This document shows positions 8,182 to 15,818 of a stretch of DNA of 33,932 nucleotides, one piece after another. Positions within the stretch are counted from its first letter, which is position 1. Each line of letters opens with the position of its first letter. Location of the stretch: assembly GCA_036823255.1 (NCBI GenBank), contig DAISGC010000040.1:1-33932 (forward strand), in the 5' to 3' direction. Below the pieces are notes generated by a model. The model was not told where the DNA came from and ran no database searches. It saw only the letters and a program-made list of their open reading frames with translations. The position numbers and the translations under genes are program-made. This DNA is from UBA4658 sp002405485 (lineage in GTDB: Bacteria; Planctomycetota; Phycisphaerae; Phycisphaerales; UBA1924).

Positions 8182-9030
8182 ATGAGCGACCAGCACGCGC
8201 CCGCATTTCGACGCTATGTCGGCATCGACTACTCCGGTGCGGCGACGCCGATGTCGAGCTTGCCCGGCCTGCGCGTCTTCCTCGCTGACGTCAGTTCCAT
8301 GCCTTCGGCGGTCCCACCACCAACGGATCGCTCACGGCACTGGACGCGGCTCGGCATCGCCCAATGGCTCGCCGAGCGCATCAGCGAGGATGTGCCGACG
8401 CTCATCGGCATCGACCATGGGTTCTCGTTCCCGCTCCGATACTTCGAGCAGCACGATCTGCCGCACGACTGGTCGGCGTTCCTCGACGACTTCTGCCGCC
8501 ACTGGCCCACGGACAACCTCACCCTCCGTGTCGAGCATGTCCGCACCGGCGTTGCGGGCAACGGCGCCGCCCGCTCCGGCAACGCCAAATGGCGACGTCT
8601 CACGGAGATCCGGGCAGGCGCCGCCAAGTCGGTCTTTCACTTCGACGTGCAGGGCTCAGTTGCCAAGTCGACCCACGCCGGCCTGCCGTGGCTGAGATTC
8701 ATCCGTTGTCAGCAACCCGACCGCGTGCACGTCTGGCCGTTCGACGGCTGGACGCCGCCGATTGGCAAGTCGGTGATCGCCGAGGTGTACCCGTCACTGT
8801 GGAGCCGCTCGTTCCCCATGGACGGCCGAACACCCGACCAGCACGACGCGTGGTCCGTCGCCGAGTGGATGCGTCGCACCGACCGCGACGGCGAGCTGGC
8901 TCAGTACTTCATGCCGAACCTCTCGCCAGAGCACCAGGCCGCGGCATCGATCGAGGGCTGGATCCTCGGACTGCTCGCCTCTCCCGACAACCCAACTCCC
9001 CGCACGGATACCCGCAGATCGGCGCGATGA
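8182..9030 (+). CDS. DUF429-like uncharacterised protein (RNase H-like fold suspected)
   Basis: A 282-residue cytoplasmic protein resembling a conserved family of unknown function found in many bacteria. VGIDYSGAATPMSSLPGLRVFLAD near the N-terminus, then LIGIDHGFSFPLRYF, and IAEVYPSLWSRSF followed by TPDQHDAWSVAEWMRRTDRDG give spaced acidic residues: Asp in GIDYSG, Asp in GIDHG, Glu in AEVYP and Asp in HDAWS. That layout recalls DUF429 and RNase H-fold nucleases. This is a pattern resemblance, not a demonstrated activity. AARSGNAKWRRLTEIRAGAAKSVFHFDVQGSVAKSTH is a distinctive basic central region. In-frame ATGs at 8059 and 8161 also exist. 8182 was chosen as the last ATG before the conserved FRRYVGID start; none has a clear ribosome site. 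Confidence 0.72.
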   Translation: MSDQHAPAFRRYVGIDYSGAATPMSSLPGLRVFLADVSSMPSAVPPPTDRSRHWTRLGIAQWLAERISEDVPTLIGIDHGFSFPLRYFEQHDLPHDWSAFLDDFCRHWPTDNLTLRVEHVRTGVAGNGAARSGNAKWRRLTEIRAGAAKSVFHFDVQGSVAKSTHAGLPWLRFIRCQQPDRVHVWPFDGWTPPIGKSVIAEVYPSLWSRSFPMDGRTPDQHDAWSVAEWMRRTDRDGELAQYFMPNLSPEHQAAASIEGWILGLLASPDNPTPRTDTRRSAR

Positions 9031-9562
9031 CGCCGCGACGCTCGGCGAACGCGTTGGGCACATTCGAACGCACCAACCGGAAATCGAAGAGCGCGACCGC
9101 AGCCTCGCGCGAGCGGGCGGCGTGGCAGTGCAACGCCATCAACCGGCTCGCGGGCGCGTCGGCTTGATCCAACGCGGCGGGGCGCTCCCGTCGCAAGTTC
9201 CACACAACACGATTCGGAGTGAAGACCACGAGCGATGAAGCACCTCCCTCAGGCCAACGCCAGCGCGAGCCGCACGAAGCCCATGCCCGAGCGCCGCTCG
9301 GGCGCGAACCTCCCGGGGCCGACGGGCCGAGAGCGCCCCGACACCACCTCCAGCCCGCACGGCTCGGCGGGGCACCCCCCAAGGGGCGATGGGCCAGAGT
9401 CCGGTGCCCACGACGGGACCTTGCTTCCCCAGAACCCGTCAACGCGGCAATGTGGCCCGAGTTGAGCGGGAACCAACCATGGCCGAACGGGCAGGTCATC
9501 GAAAGCGGCTTAACTGCGTGAACGCGGCCAACCTTCGTCATAGGGGCAGCAGCCCCTGCCGT
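9031..9562. other. Intergenic region without a supported gene
   Basis: 532 bases between the DUF429-like stop and the end of the DUF2075 gene. A 46-codon plus-strand frame, 9027-9167 (starting MTPRRSANALGTFERTNRKS), overlaps the upstream stop as ATGA. A 76-codon plus frame lies at 9235-9465, and overlapping minus frames exist, but none has a recognisable domain, ribosome site or convincing codon pattern. A hairpin AGGGGC-AGCA-GCCCCT at 9542-9557 lies just beyond the DUF2075 stop and may help end that transcript, although no T-run follows. Sense and origin of the rest are unknown. Confidence 0.5.
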
Positions 9563-11584
9563 TCATGGCAGTTCGGGCACGCCTAAATCCCTCAGGTAGT
9601 CGAACGTTGCATCGTACATCTGGGGTGCCCGCGTCGGATCAGCCGAATCCCCATAAGGGACCACGACCACCATGCCCTGCCGGGCGCGTGTGAGAAGCAC
9701 ACGATACGCATTCTTCAGATACACCTTGCGATCGAGCTTGTTGATACGTTGCCAGCGAGTTCCCTTGAAGCTCCAGTGCTGCCAGCCACCGTTCGAATAG
9801 CGGTAGTCCCCGTCCCACACCACGCATGCCCAGTCAAGTTCAAGTCCCTGGACATCGAACTCTGTCGCGGCATCCTCGAGATAGAACGAACTCCGGACAT
9901 CTTCACGCGAGTGCAGGAACCAGTGCACAGGGTTGAAATCCGCACGCACGTCGATCGCGTGGGGCTTCAGCCGCTGCGCCTGCGACGACACCACCAATCC
10001 GTAACGCTCGGTTCCGCGTGCCCGTTCGCGCAGCCAGGCCTTAGCTTTCATGAGGTCCCGCGTCAGGACGACCGGATACCGATCGCGAATGCTCGCGAAG
10101 GACCTTGCGGCGGCTGCACGGTCGATGTCAAGCACGGCCTTGACCCACGCCGACACATACTCGGCTCGAAAGGACCGCATCGAAACGGACAAATGCAGAC
10201 AGTCGTGTGTCTCCAGATGCGTGTGCCCGGCGAGGAGTCCGATCGCATCGCCCGCCGCATACTCCGAATCGGTGAGGTGGGGCGACAGATGCACGTGCCA
10301 ATGCGGGAAGTCGGAGCGAATCGCGCGGAGCCACTCTCCGATCCCTGCCTCGCCGGTGTTGATCTCCTGACCGCCGCCCACGAGGCAGACGATCACTGCC
10401 CAGTCTGGATGCCGGTCCATGCATGAGATCAGGAAGGCAGGTTCGGACATCGCAAAGTTGGCATGCCCCTTCTTCCGCTGCATGAATGCTGCGGTCTGCT
10501 CCTTGTTCCACGCTCGCTGGGCCTCGTCAAAGAGGGCGACGTGTTCGACGGGTGGTCTGATCCCATCGCGGATGCACTCATCGCGGAAGTGGTGCACGTT
10601 CTGGATGAACGCCCGCACTTCGCTGCGTGCCTCGCCGAGCGTGACCCTCGTGGCCGATGATGAAGAACGCTCCACTCGGTCGCGGGCCAGCGCCTCGCAC
10701 AAAATCTTGACCAGCGGACCGTTACCAGAGAGAAAGACGCTGTAGAGCTCGCTTGCTTTGTCGTGATACTTCGTTGCCACGTTCAGACCGACCAGCGTTT
10801 TGCCTGCTCCTGGAACGCCGGTCACGAAGCAGATGGCTTTTCGTCGGCTTGCACGAGCTTGGCGGACGACCGCATCGATCTGCGCCGTTGTCTCATTCAG
10901 GTTGATGACCTCGGCTTCACGCCGCGAAATGTCCTCCACCCTGTGCCCATTATAAAGAGCCAGCGCAGCTTCGATAATCGTCGGCGTGGGGCTGTACCTT
11001 CCTGCGGCCCAACGCTGCGCATCGATCGATGTCCCTGTGCACCAGGATTCGACCGTGCGCAGCAACACGCCGAGCGTGCCCGCCGTCGCTTGCAGCGGCC
11101 GCACGACTCCATCGTGGTCGCTGGTGATCACCGCCTGCACGCCGTGGTCCTCGGCCTCTGTCGCCACCAGTACCGGAACGATCGTCGCGTGATGACTGGT
11201 GCTATGAAAGTTCTTCATGTCCAACGCATAGTCCCACACCTGGTTGATCGCATCGGATGTGAACTCACGCTGGCCGACTTTAAACTCCAGAACATACACC
11301 GCTGCGCCTTGAACCAGCACCACGTCGATCCGCTTGCCCATCCGTGGCACGGCAAACTCAAAGGCAATCAGGCCCTGTCCCCCCGATTTCGCGAGCGCGG
11401 CACGCATGATTGTGATCTGGGCCAGCCACGCGTCCCGTTGGGTGGGCTCAATGGCAAATGATGTCGAAGCGGCCAGACGACCAAGAATCGTCTCATCATT
11501 GTCAGCAATAAAGGCCTCGACGCTTGCTGCGTAGTACGCTCGGTCCAATAGGCTTGCGGTCGGCGGGGATAGAGCATCGGCCAT
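9563..11584 (-). CDS. DUF2075 nuclease-helicase protein
   Basis: A 673-residue protein with an N-terminal PD-(D/E)xK-like nuclease segment and a C-terminal superfamily 1-like helicase of the DUF2075 (Schlafen group 3-like) type. Numbered from ATG 11584, KRID (Asp87) and LEFK (Glu100, Lys102) form the nuclease triad. GVPGAGKT (256-263) is Walker A and VALFDEAQRAW (349-359) is Walker B. Later come LVVSSQAQRLK, EFDVQGLELDWACVVWDGDY and NAYRVLLTRARQGMVVVVP, which are helicase motifs IV-VI of this family. Relatives occur in phage defence and DNA-repair contexts, so defence is an inference. Further in-frame starts exist at 11644 (ATG) and 11671 (TTG). G+C of sample lines (52-57% around 11.2-11.5 kb) is well below the window average, suggesting acquisition from elsewhere. 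No partner gene is adjacent. Confidence 0.85.
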   Translation of the reverse strand: MADALSPPTASLLDRAYYAASVEAFIADNDETILGRLAASTSFAIEPTQRDAWLAQITIMRAALAKSGGQGLIAFEFAVPRMGKRIDVVLVQGAAVYVLEFKVGQREFTSDAINQVWDYALDMKNFHSTSHHATIVPVLVATEAEDHGVQAVITSDHDGVVRPLQATAGTLGVLLRTVESWCTGTSIDAQRWAAGRYSPTPTIIEAALALYNGHRVEDISRREAEVINLNETTAQIDAVVRQARASRRKAICFVTGVPGAGKTLVGLNVATKYHDKASELYSVFLSGNGPLVKILCEALARDRVERSSSSATRVTLGEARSEVRAFIQNVHHFRDECIRDGIRPPVEHVALFDEAQRAWNKEQTAAFMQRKKGHANFAMSEPAFLISCMDRHPDWAVIVCLVGGGQEINTGEAGIGEWLRAIRSDFPHWHVHLSPHLTDSEYAAGDAIGLLAGHTHLETHDCLHLSVSMRSFRAEYVSAWVKAVLDIDRAAAARSFASIRDRYPVVLTRDLMKAKAWLRERARGTERYGLVVSSQAQRLKPHAIDVRADFNPVHWFLHSREDVRSSFYLEDAATEFDVQGLELDWACVVWDGDYRYSNGGWQHWSFKGTRWQRINKLDRKVYLKNAYRVLLTRARQGMVVVVPYGDSADPTRAPQMYDATFDYLRDLGVPELP

Positions 11585-12049
11585 ACCGAAGCAGGGTAAC
11601 GCGCTTCTGGCCTGCACACGACGCAGATGCTGAGCTGAGCCCATGAAGGACTTGATCACCGAGTCTCCCAAATCGGAGTCTGTCGAGATGATCGTCGAGT
11701 GGCTGAGAGGTCGATCGGTGAGGAGCTTGTCGCGGTGCTAGTGAGTGATTCCGCGTGGGCCGAACAAGGCGCGCGAGAAGTCCTTGGACTCGCTCGGTGA
11801 TTTGGCACGAGCCTCCTTAGGGACGCGCTTACATGAGCCAAAACCGAGTCGTCCCGTTGACCATTGACCGCCGAGTTGCCGTCGTCCTCATCTACTCCGA
11901 CTTGGGGCGCTGCTTAGCCCCCGTTGATGCCGAGGACGGCAAGAACGTGTCGACCTTGGCGTGCTCTCGTTGTCGCCGTATTGGCTACCAGACCGTCAAT
12001 CCGTTCCACGATACCGGATCGGGCAGTTCGGGTCCGTGGTTCAAAAACG
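11585..12049. other. Intergenic region between DUF2075 gene and tRNA-Asp
   Basis: About 465 bases with no supported gene. Small frames on both strands (for example minus 11656-11841 and plus 11833-12066) lack recognisable domains. It contains the upstream region of the DUF2075 gene and ends at the T-run of the tRNA terminator. Composition remains somewhat less GC-rich than the flanks, in line with the accessory stretch 9.5-12 kb. Confidence 0.5.
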
Positions 12050-12076
12050 AAAAAACCCGCCGTTGACCAGCGGGTT
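12050..12076 (-). terminator. Intrinsic terminator of tRNA-Asp
   Basis: Minus-strand stem AACCCGC / GCGGGTT (12070-12076 with 12054-12060) and a 9-base loop, running into six T (12050-12055) and then CGTTTTTG. It starts 9 bases after the tRNA 3' end, a textbook rho-independent terminator. Confidence 0.88.
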
Positions 12077-12084
12077 CCTTCAAG

Positions 12085-12158
<74 letters not shown>

Positions 12159-12200
12159 AAACAGGTTTTTCCGTCGCGGCAGGTGCCGCGCCGGGCCAAA

Positions 12201-12228
12201 AAGGTAGCCACTCCCGCCCGTTTGTCAA
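12201..12228 (-). promoter_or_regulatory. Putative sigma-70 promoter of tRNA-Asp
   Basis: On the minus strand a perfect TTGACA (12223-12228) is followed after 16 bases by TACCTT (12201-12206), a weak -10. The predicted transcript start, near 12194, is about 36 bases before the mature tRNA. The position agrees with the tRNA and its terminator. Confidence 0.55.
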
Positions 12229-12292
12229 GGAGGGCCAGCGGTGCCTTCTTGCCGAGTGTTCGGCGGCTGGGGTCTCCGCGATACGCTCGGGC

Positions 12293-12721
12293 ATGGTTCA
12301 GGAATGCGTCGTACGGACGCCCGGGCGTGGGTTGCTGTTTATCACCGATCGCGTTGAGGAGGTCGTGCTCGCCGCGGTCGCCGCCGGCGACCTTGATTCG
12401 CAGCGCAACGGGCTGTGTACCGTCTTTCTCCGGCACACATCCGCGTCACTGGTCATTCAGGAAAACGCCGACCCTTCGGTCCGCCGCGACCTTGAACGCT
12501 GGATGGCCCGCATCGCACCCGACGGCGACCCGGCGTACGAACACGCCGCCGAGGGCCCGGACGACATGCCCAGCCACATTCGCAGCGTGATCACCGCGAC
12601 TTCGCTGGCGATTCCGGTGCTCGGCGGGCGGCTTGCACTGGGAACCTGGCAGGGCGTGTACCTGTGGGAGCATCGCCGGCACGCGCACACGCGTCGGATC
12701 GTCGTCCACGTCGGGGCATAA
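12293..12721 (+). CDS. YjbQ family protein (UPF0047)
   Basis: A 142-residue member of the YjbQ/UPF0047 family, small trimeric metal-binding proteins annotated in databases as secondary thiamine-phosphate synthases because a member can complement loss of ThiE; the true role is unsettled. All family motifs are present: TVFLRHTSASLVIQENADPSVRRDL (His of HTSA), EGPDDMPSHIRSVI (Asp-Asp-Met-Pro-x-His), and LALGTWQGVYLWEHRR near the C-terminus. Length is typical. The start ATG at 12293 leaves the conserved core complete. The 3' end is overlapped on the other strand by a degraded open frame (12591-13078). Confidence 0.9.
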   Translation: MVQECVVRTPGRGLLFITDRVEEVVLAAVAAGDLDSQRNGLCTVFLRHTSASLVIQENADPSVRRDLERWMARIAPDGDPAYEHAAEGPDDMPSHIRSVITATSLAIPVLGGRLALGTWQGVYLWEHRRHAHTRRIVVHVGA

Positions 12722-13078
12722 CCGTTGGTTTCGCGGCCTGGTCCTTGCGCATGGCGCCCGCCAGGCGGCGCACGAGCACGCCCATGTGTGTGGCCGAGGG
12801 GATGTTGGCGCGATCCCTGGGCATCTTCGGCCCAAGCCGCACCGCGGCGCGAAAGGCCCGCTGCACCAGCTCGTCAGCACGCTCTCGACCAACCAGTCGC
12901 GTTGCCAGCCGCACCAAATCCAGCCGAAGGCGGGCAATCCCAAGCTTTCCCCAGGCGCGATGATGCCGCGGGGTTGCGGAGCGGGCCGCGGCGGCGGAAC
13001 GGGCGTCAGGCCCAGCGTGAGCGGACAACGGCCCCATCGAGGCGACTCCACGAGCCCGAACCCAGCGAGGCCGTCCAT
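12591..13078 (-). pseudogene. Probable frameshifted gene of unknown function
   Basis: Two minus-strand frames each show coding character over part of this stretch: strong G/C at third codon positions and ordinary amino-acid composition. The 5' part, from ATG 13078, reads MDGLAGFGLVESPRWGRCPL...RGIIAPG. The 3' part, in another frame, reads KLGIARLRLDLVRLATRLVG and then RERADELVQRAFRAAVRLG. They meet at a run of four C (G on the coding strand) at 12949-12952, and one extra G there would join them into a single frame (IAPGG-KLGIARL). The joined frame then runs antisense through the last 130 bases of the YjbQ gene, which is unlikely for an intact gene. The product is not recognised. Sequencing error, real decay or chance are all possible. 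Confidence 0.35.
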
Positions 13079-13331
13079 GAAGGGATTGATCGGCCGCCAT
13101 GCCGATCTGACGCTTCGCCGCAAAGGTGCACGCGGCGAGTCGCTATGGTGACGTCTCGGTGCGGTTTCGTCAATACGTCCGCGAAAGTTATCTCGCGATC
13201 AGCAGAGGATGCAGGTCCGAATCGCCGGAACAGGGGCCGACGTATCGCCGGGATCAGGAACTGGACAACCGACAGAGCCTGACCGGAGGCCTGCGTGAGG
13301 GTCTGTGGATCGGCAGAAGTTTGGGCGAAGC

Positions 13332-13359
13332 TTGCCCGGGCGCGGGTGGTTCCTATACT
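13332..13359 (+). promoter_or_regulatory. Putative promoter of rpsB
   Basis: TTGCCC (13332-13337), 16-base spacer, TATACT (13354-13359). This is the best sigma-70-like pair in the 0.5 kb before rpsB. It would give a 5' untranslated leader of roughly 235 bases, compatible with autogenous control by S2. The rest of 13079-13331 holds no gene I can support. Confidence 0.5.
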
Positions 13360-13429
13360 GGGTCGCCGTGGAGTTCGACAACGGCCGCCGGGATCCGTGA
13401 TTGGCACGGATGGGGCGACATCGGAGTTG

Positions 13430-13451
13430 CAGACCGGAAACGTCCGGTCTG
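13430..13451 (+). other. Hairpin in rpsB leader
   Basis: Perfect 8-base-pair stem CAGACCGG / CCGGTCTG with a 6-base loop (AAACGT), about 150 bases before the rpsB start and downstream of the proposed promoter. Ribosomal protein S2 represses its own operon through the leader in several bacteria. Whether this hairpin takes part is inference. Confidence 0.35.
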
Positions 13452-13601
13452 GCCAAGTCCCAGAAAACTGAAGCGCCCTTGTGGCAAGACGCGGTCAAGG
13501 AATGGCCTCGGCGTGATGTGTGTCTCTGCGAAGCACACCATGCCGCTCGGAACGACCGCTCGAACGTCCTCTGCCGGTGCCGCTGCTCGAAAGGACCGTC
13601 C

Positions 13602-14483
13602 ATGTCCAGTTCGCTCGTTCATGACCTTGTGGAAGCCGGCATTCACTTCGGCCAGAGGTCGTCCGGATGGAACCCAAAGATGCAGCCGTACATCTACGGC
13701 AAGCGGAACGGGATCCACATCATCGACATCAAGGAGACGGTCAAGGGCCTTCTGCTGGCGAAGAAGTTCATCGCCAAAACGGTCGCCGAGGGCAAGGACG
13801 TGTGCTTTGTCGGCACCAAGCGTCAGGCCCGGGCCGTGATCGAGCAGCGCGTGGGCGATGCGAAGATGCACTACGTCACCGAGCGCTGGCTGGGCGGGAC
13901 GCTGACGAACTTCCGCACGATCCGCTCGCGTCTCAAGCGTCTGGAAGAGCTCGAGGCGATCGAGAAGAACGACAACTTCGCCAGCTACTCCAAGAAGATG
14001 GAGAGCCAGCTCAAGCGCGAGAAGGACAAGATCTTCACGAACCTCTCGGGCATTCGCGGGATGGACAAGCTCCCCGGGGCCCTCATCGTGGTTGACGTGA
14101 ACAAGGAAATCAACGCCCTCCGCGAGGCCAAGAAGCTCGGCATTCCGACGATCTGCCTGGTCGATACCGACGGCGATCCGGAACTCGTGGACATTCCGAT
14201 CCCGGGCAACGACGCCTCGATGCGCTCCATCGACGTGATCATCCGCGAGCTCTGCCTCGCCGTGGCCGATGGCAAGCAGCTCCGGGTTCAGGCCAAGGAG
14301 CAGGCCTCCGCGTCCAGCGGCGAGGGCAACGAGTCCCGCGGGCCTCGCGGCGAGGGTGCCGGCGGTGATCGCGCCCGGCGATCTTCGCGGGCCAAGTATC
14401 GAGCCGACGACGCTTCTTCGGCCCCGGCGGCCGAGGATCGTCCGGCTCCGGCTGGGAGCGCCGCCGAGCCCGTCAAGGGTTAA
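13602..14483 (+). CDS. rpsB: 30S ribosomal protein S2
   Basis: Small-subunit ribosomal protein S2. From ATG 13602, preceded by AAGGA eight bases upstream, the product is 293 residues. SSLVHDLVEAGIHFGQRSSGWNPKM and YIYGKRNGIHIIDIKETV are the family N-terminal signature, and GTLTNFRTIRSRLKRLEELE and PGALIVVDVNKEINALREA complete it. The conserved core ends near residue 231. The remaining 55-60 residues are a low-complexity Ser/Gly/Ala/Arg tail typical of planctomycete and other extended S2 proteins and probably disordered. The open frame upstream of 13602 reads through the leader and is not used. It is paired with tsf, the common rpsB-tsf order, with a hairpin between them. Confidence 0.97.
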   Translation: MSSSLVHDLVEAGIHFGQRSSGWNPKMQPYIYGKRNGIHIIDIKETVKGLLLAKKFIAKTVAEGKDVCFVGTKRQARAVIEQRVGDAKMHYVTERWLGGTLTNFRTIRSRLKRLEELEAIEKNDNFASYSKKMESQLKREKDKIFTNLSGIRGMDKLPGALIVVDVNKEINALREAKKLGIPTICLVDTDGDPELVDIPIPGNDASMRSIDVIIRELCLAVADGKQLRVQAKEQASASSGEGNESRGPRGEGAGGDRARRSSRAKYRADDASSAPAAEDRPAPAGSAAEPVKG

Positions 14484-14805
14484 GCCGGCAGTTGGAACAT
14501 GGCACGACCGGGCGGAATGGCTTTGCCCGGTCGTGTGCTTTGCCCGAAACGCACACCGACGACGAACGGACGCCGCTGGAGGCGAGCGCCTCCCCTACCC
14601 TTGGGCCCGTCGTCAAGCCCGGCGCGACCCGCGCGTCGAGCAGTCGTTGCTGCAGTCTGGGCCCCGACAGTGGCCCCAGTGTGGTTCGGCTGCCGAGCCG
14701 TTCCCCTGGCAGCGACGAGACCGAGTATCGAGTGAATGAGTTGACATGACGGGGCGATGCACGCGAGCGCACGCCCTCTTGACCGGACGCGAAGGAGACG
14801 AAGTC
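14484..14805 (+). other. rpsB-tsf intergenic region
   Basis: 322 bases without a gene. It contains the hairpin at 14503-14535, a TTGACA at 14741-14746 with no matching -10 at the proper distance, and the tsf ribosome site GAAGGAG at 14791-14797. The spacing is long for an rpsB-tsf pair, so tsf may have its own promoter. Confidence 0.5.
14503..14535 (+). terminator. Hairpin (terminator or attenuator) after rpsB
   Basis: Perfect 11-base-pair stem CACGACCGGGC (14503-14513) with GCCCGGTCGTG (14525-14535), an 11-base loop, then TGCTTTGCC. It starts 20 bases after the rpsB stop. The T-run is poor, so partial termination that lowers tsf relative to rpsB is as likely as full termination. Confidence 0.6.
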
Positions 14806-15627
14806 ATGGCCGAGATTTCCGCGAGTGATGTGATGCGGCTCCGCAATCAGACGGGGCTGTCGATGATGGAGTGCAAGAAGGCCCTGTCCGAAGCGGGCGG
14901 GGACTTTCAGAAGGCCGAGGACATCCTCCGAAAGAACATGAAGGGCAAGATGGACACGCGATCCGACCGCGCCGCCGGCGAAGGTCGCATCGCCATCGCC
15001 ATCAGCCCCAACGAGGCCGCGGCGGCGATCATCGAGCTGCGCGCCGAGACCGACTTCACCGCCAAGAACGAGCAGTTCGTGGCGATCGCCGAGCGTGTCG
15101 CGGCGTCGGCCCTCGTGCAGTCGGCGGGCGCGGTGGCGGCGTTCCCCGACGCCAATCGCCTGATCGACGGCATCCGCATCTCCACCGGCGAGAACATCTC
15201 CTACGCCCGCGGGCACAAGCTCATCGGGAACATGGGGCGCACCGCCTTCGGTTCCTATGTTCACCACGACGGCAAGAAGGGCGCGCTCGTCCAGGCCGAG
15301 GGCGACGTGAACGAGCAGACGCTCCGGCAGATCTGCATGCACATCGTCGCCGCGGTCCCGACGCCCAAGGGCGTCACCGCCAAGGACATCCCCGCCGACA
15401 TCGTCGAACGCGAGCGGCAGTTCCGGCTCAGCCAGGCCATGGAGTCGGGCAAGCCCAAGGAGATCGCCGAGAAGATGGTCGAAGGCGGCATGCGGAAGTT
15501 CTACGAGGAGATCGCCCTCATGGAGCAGCCGTTTGCCCTCGATCCGAGCAAGAAGGTCTCCGAGGTGCTCGGGCCCAAGGCCTCGATCATCGCGTTCCTG
15601 CGGTATCAGGTCGGCGAGCAGGCCTGA
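14806..15627 (+). CDS. tsf: Translation elongation factor Ts
   Basis: EF-Ts, the nucleotide-exchange factor that recycles EF-Tu-GDP. ATG 14806 is set by GAAGGAG nine bases upstream; the product has 273 residues. The N-terminal UBA-like domain (SASDVMRLRNQTGLSMMECKKALSEAGGDFQKAEDIL) and the invariant TDFTAKNE motif near residues 83-90, which contacts EF-Tu, are both present, followed by the two core subdomains (YVHHDGKKGALVQAEG and MHIVAAVPTP). It follows rpsB on the same strand and is closed by a hairpin at 15689-15719. Confidence 0.97.
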   Translation: MAEISASDVMRLRNQTGLSMMECKKALSEAGGDFQKAEDILRKNMKGKMDTRSDRAAGEGRIAIAISPNEAAAAIIELRAETDFTAKNEQFVAIAERVAASALVQSAGAVAAFPDANRLIDGIRISTGENISYARGHKLIGNMGRTAFGSYVHHDGKKGALVQAEGDVNEQTLRQICMHIVAAVPTPKGVTAKDIPADIVERERQFRLSQAMESGKPKEIAEKMVEGGMRKFYEEIALMEQPFALDPSKKVSEVLGPKASIIAFLRYQVGEQA

Positions 15628-15688
15628 GGCCATCGCTCAGCGGTGGTGCCGCCGCCGCCGCGATCACAAGACTCAAGCACACAACCAC

Positions 15689-15719
15689 GCGACCCGTCGA
15701 GGCATTCTCGGCGGGTCGC
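15689..15719. terminator. Hairpin between tsf and pilT
   Basis: A 13-base-pair stem GCGACCCGTCGAG (15689-15701) with CTCGGCGGGTCGC (15707-15719), including one G-T pair, and a 5-base loop. It lies between the converging ends of tsf and pilT, about 60 and 100 bases from their stops. There is no strong T-run on either side; it probably serves both genes. Confidence 0.6.
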
Positions 15720-15818
15720 TGTCATTCTGAAGCCCATGATCGACACGATCGACGGGCGCACATGCTGGCAACGCACTCGATCGCGTGGGTTCGCGTCGCA
15801 GCGGCCGGTCGGACGATG

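Noticed and set aside
8909..9541. 210-codon minus-strand frame over the DUF429-like 3' end and the following gap
   Set aside because: Trp/Arg/Gly-rich, no domain, overlaps a better-supported gene, no ribosome site.
14741..14746. TTGACA upstream of tsf as a promoter
   Set aside because: No -10-like hexamer occurs at 15-19 bases downstream, so a perfect -35 alone was not called.
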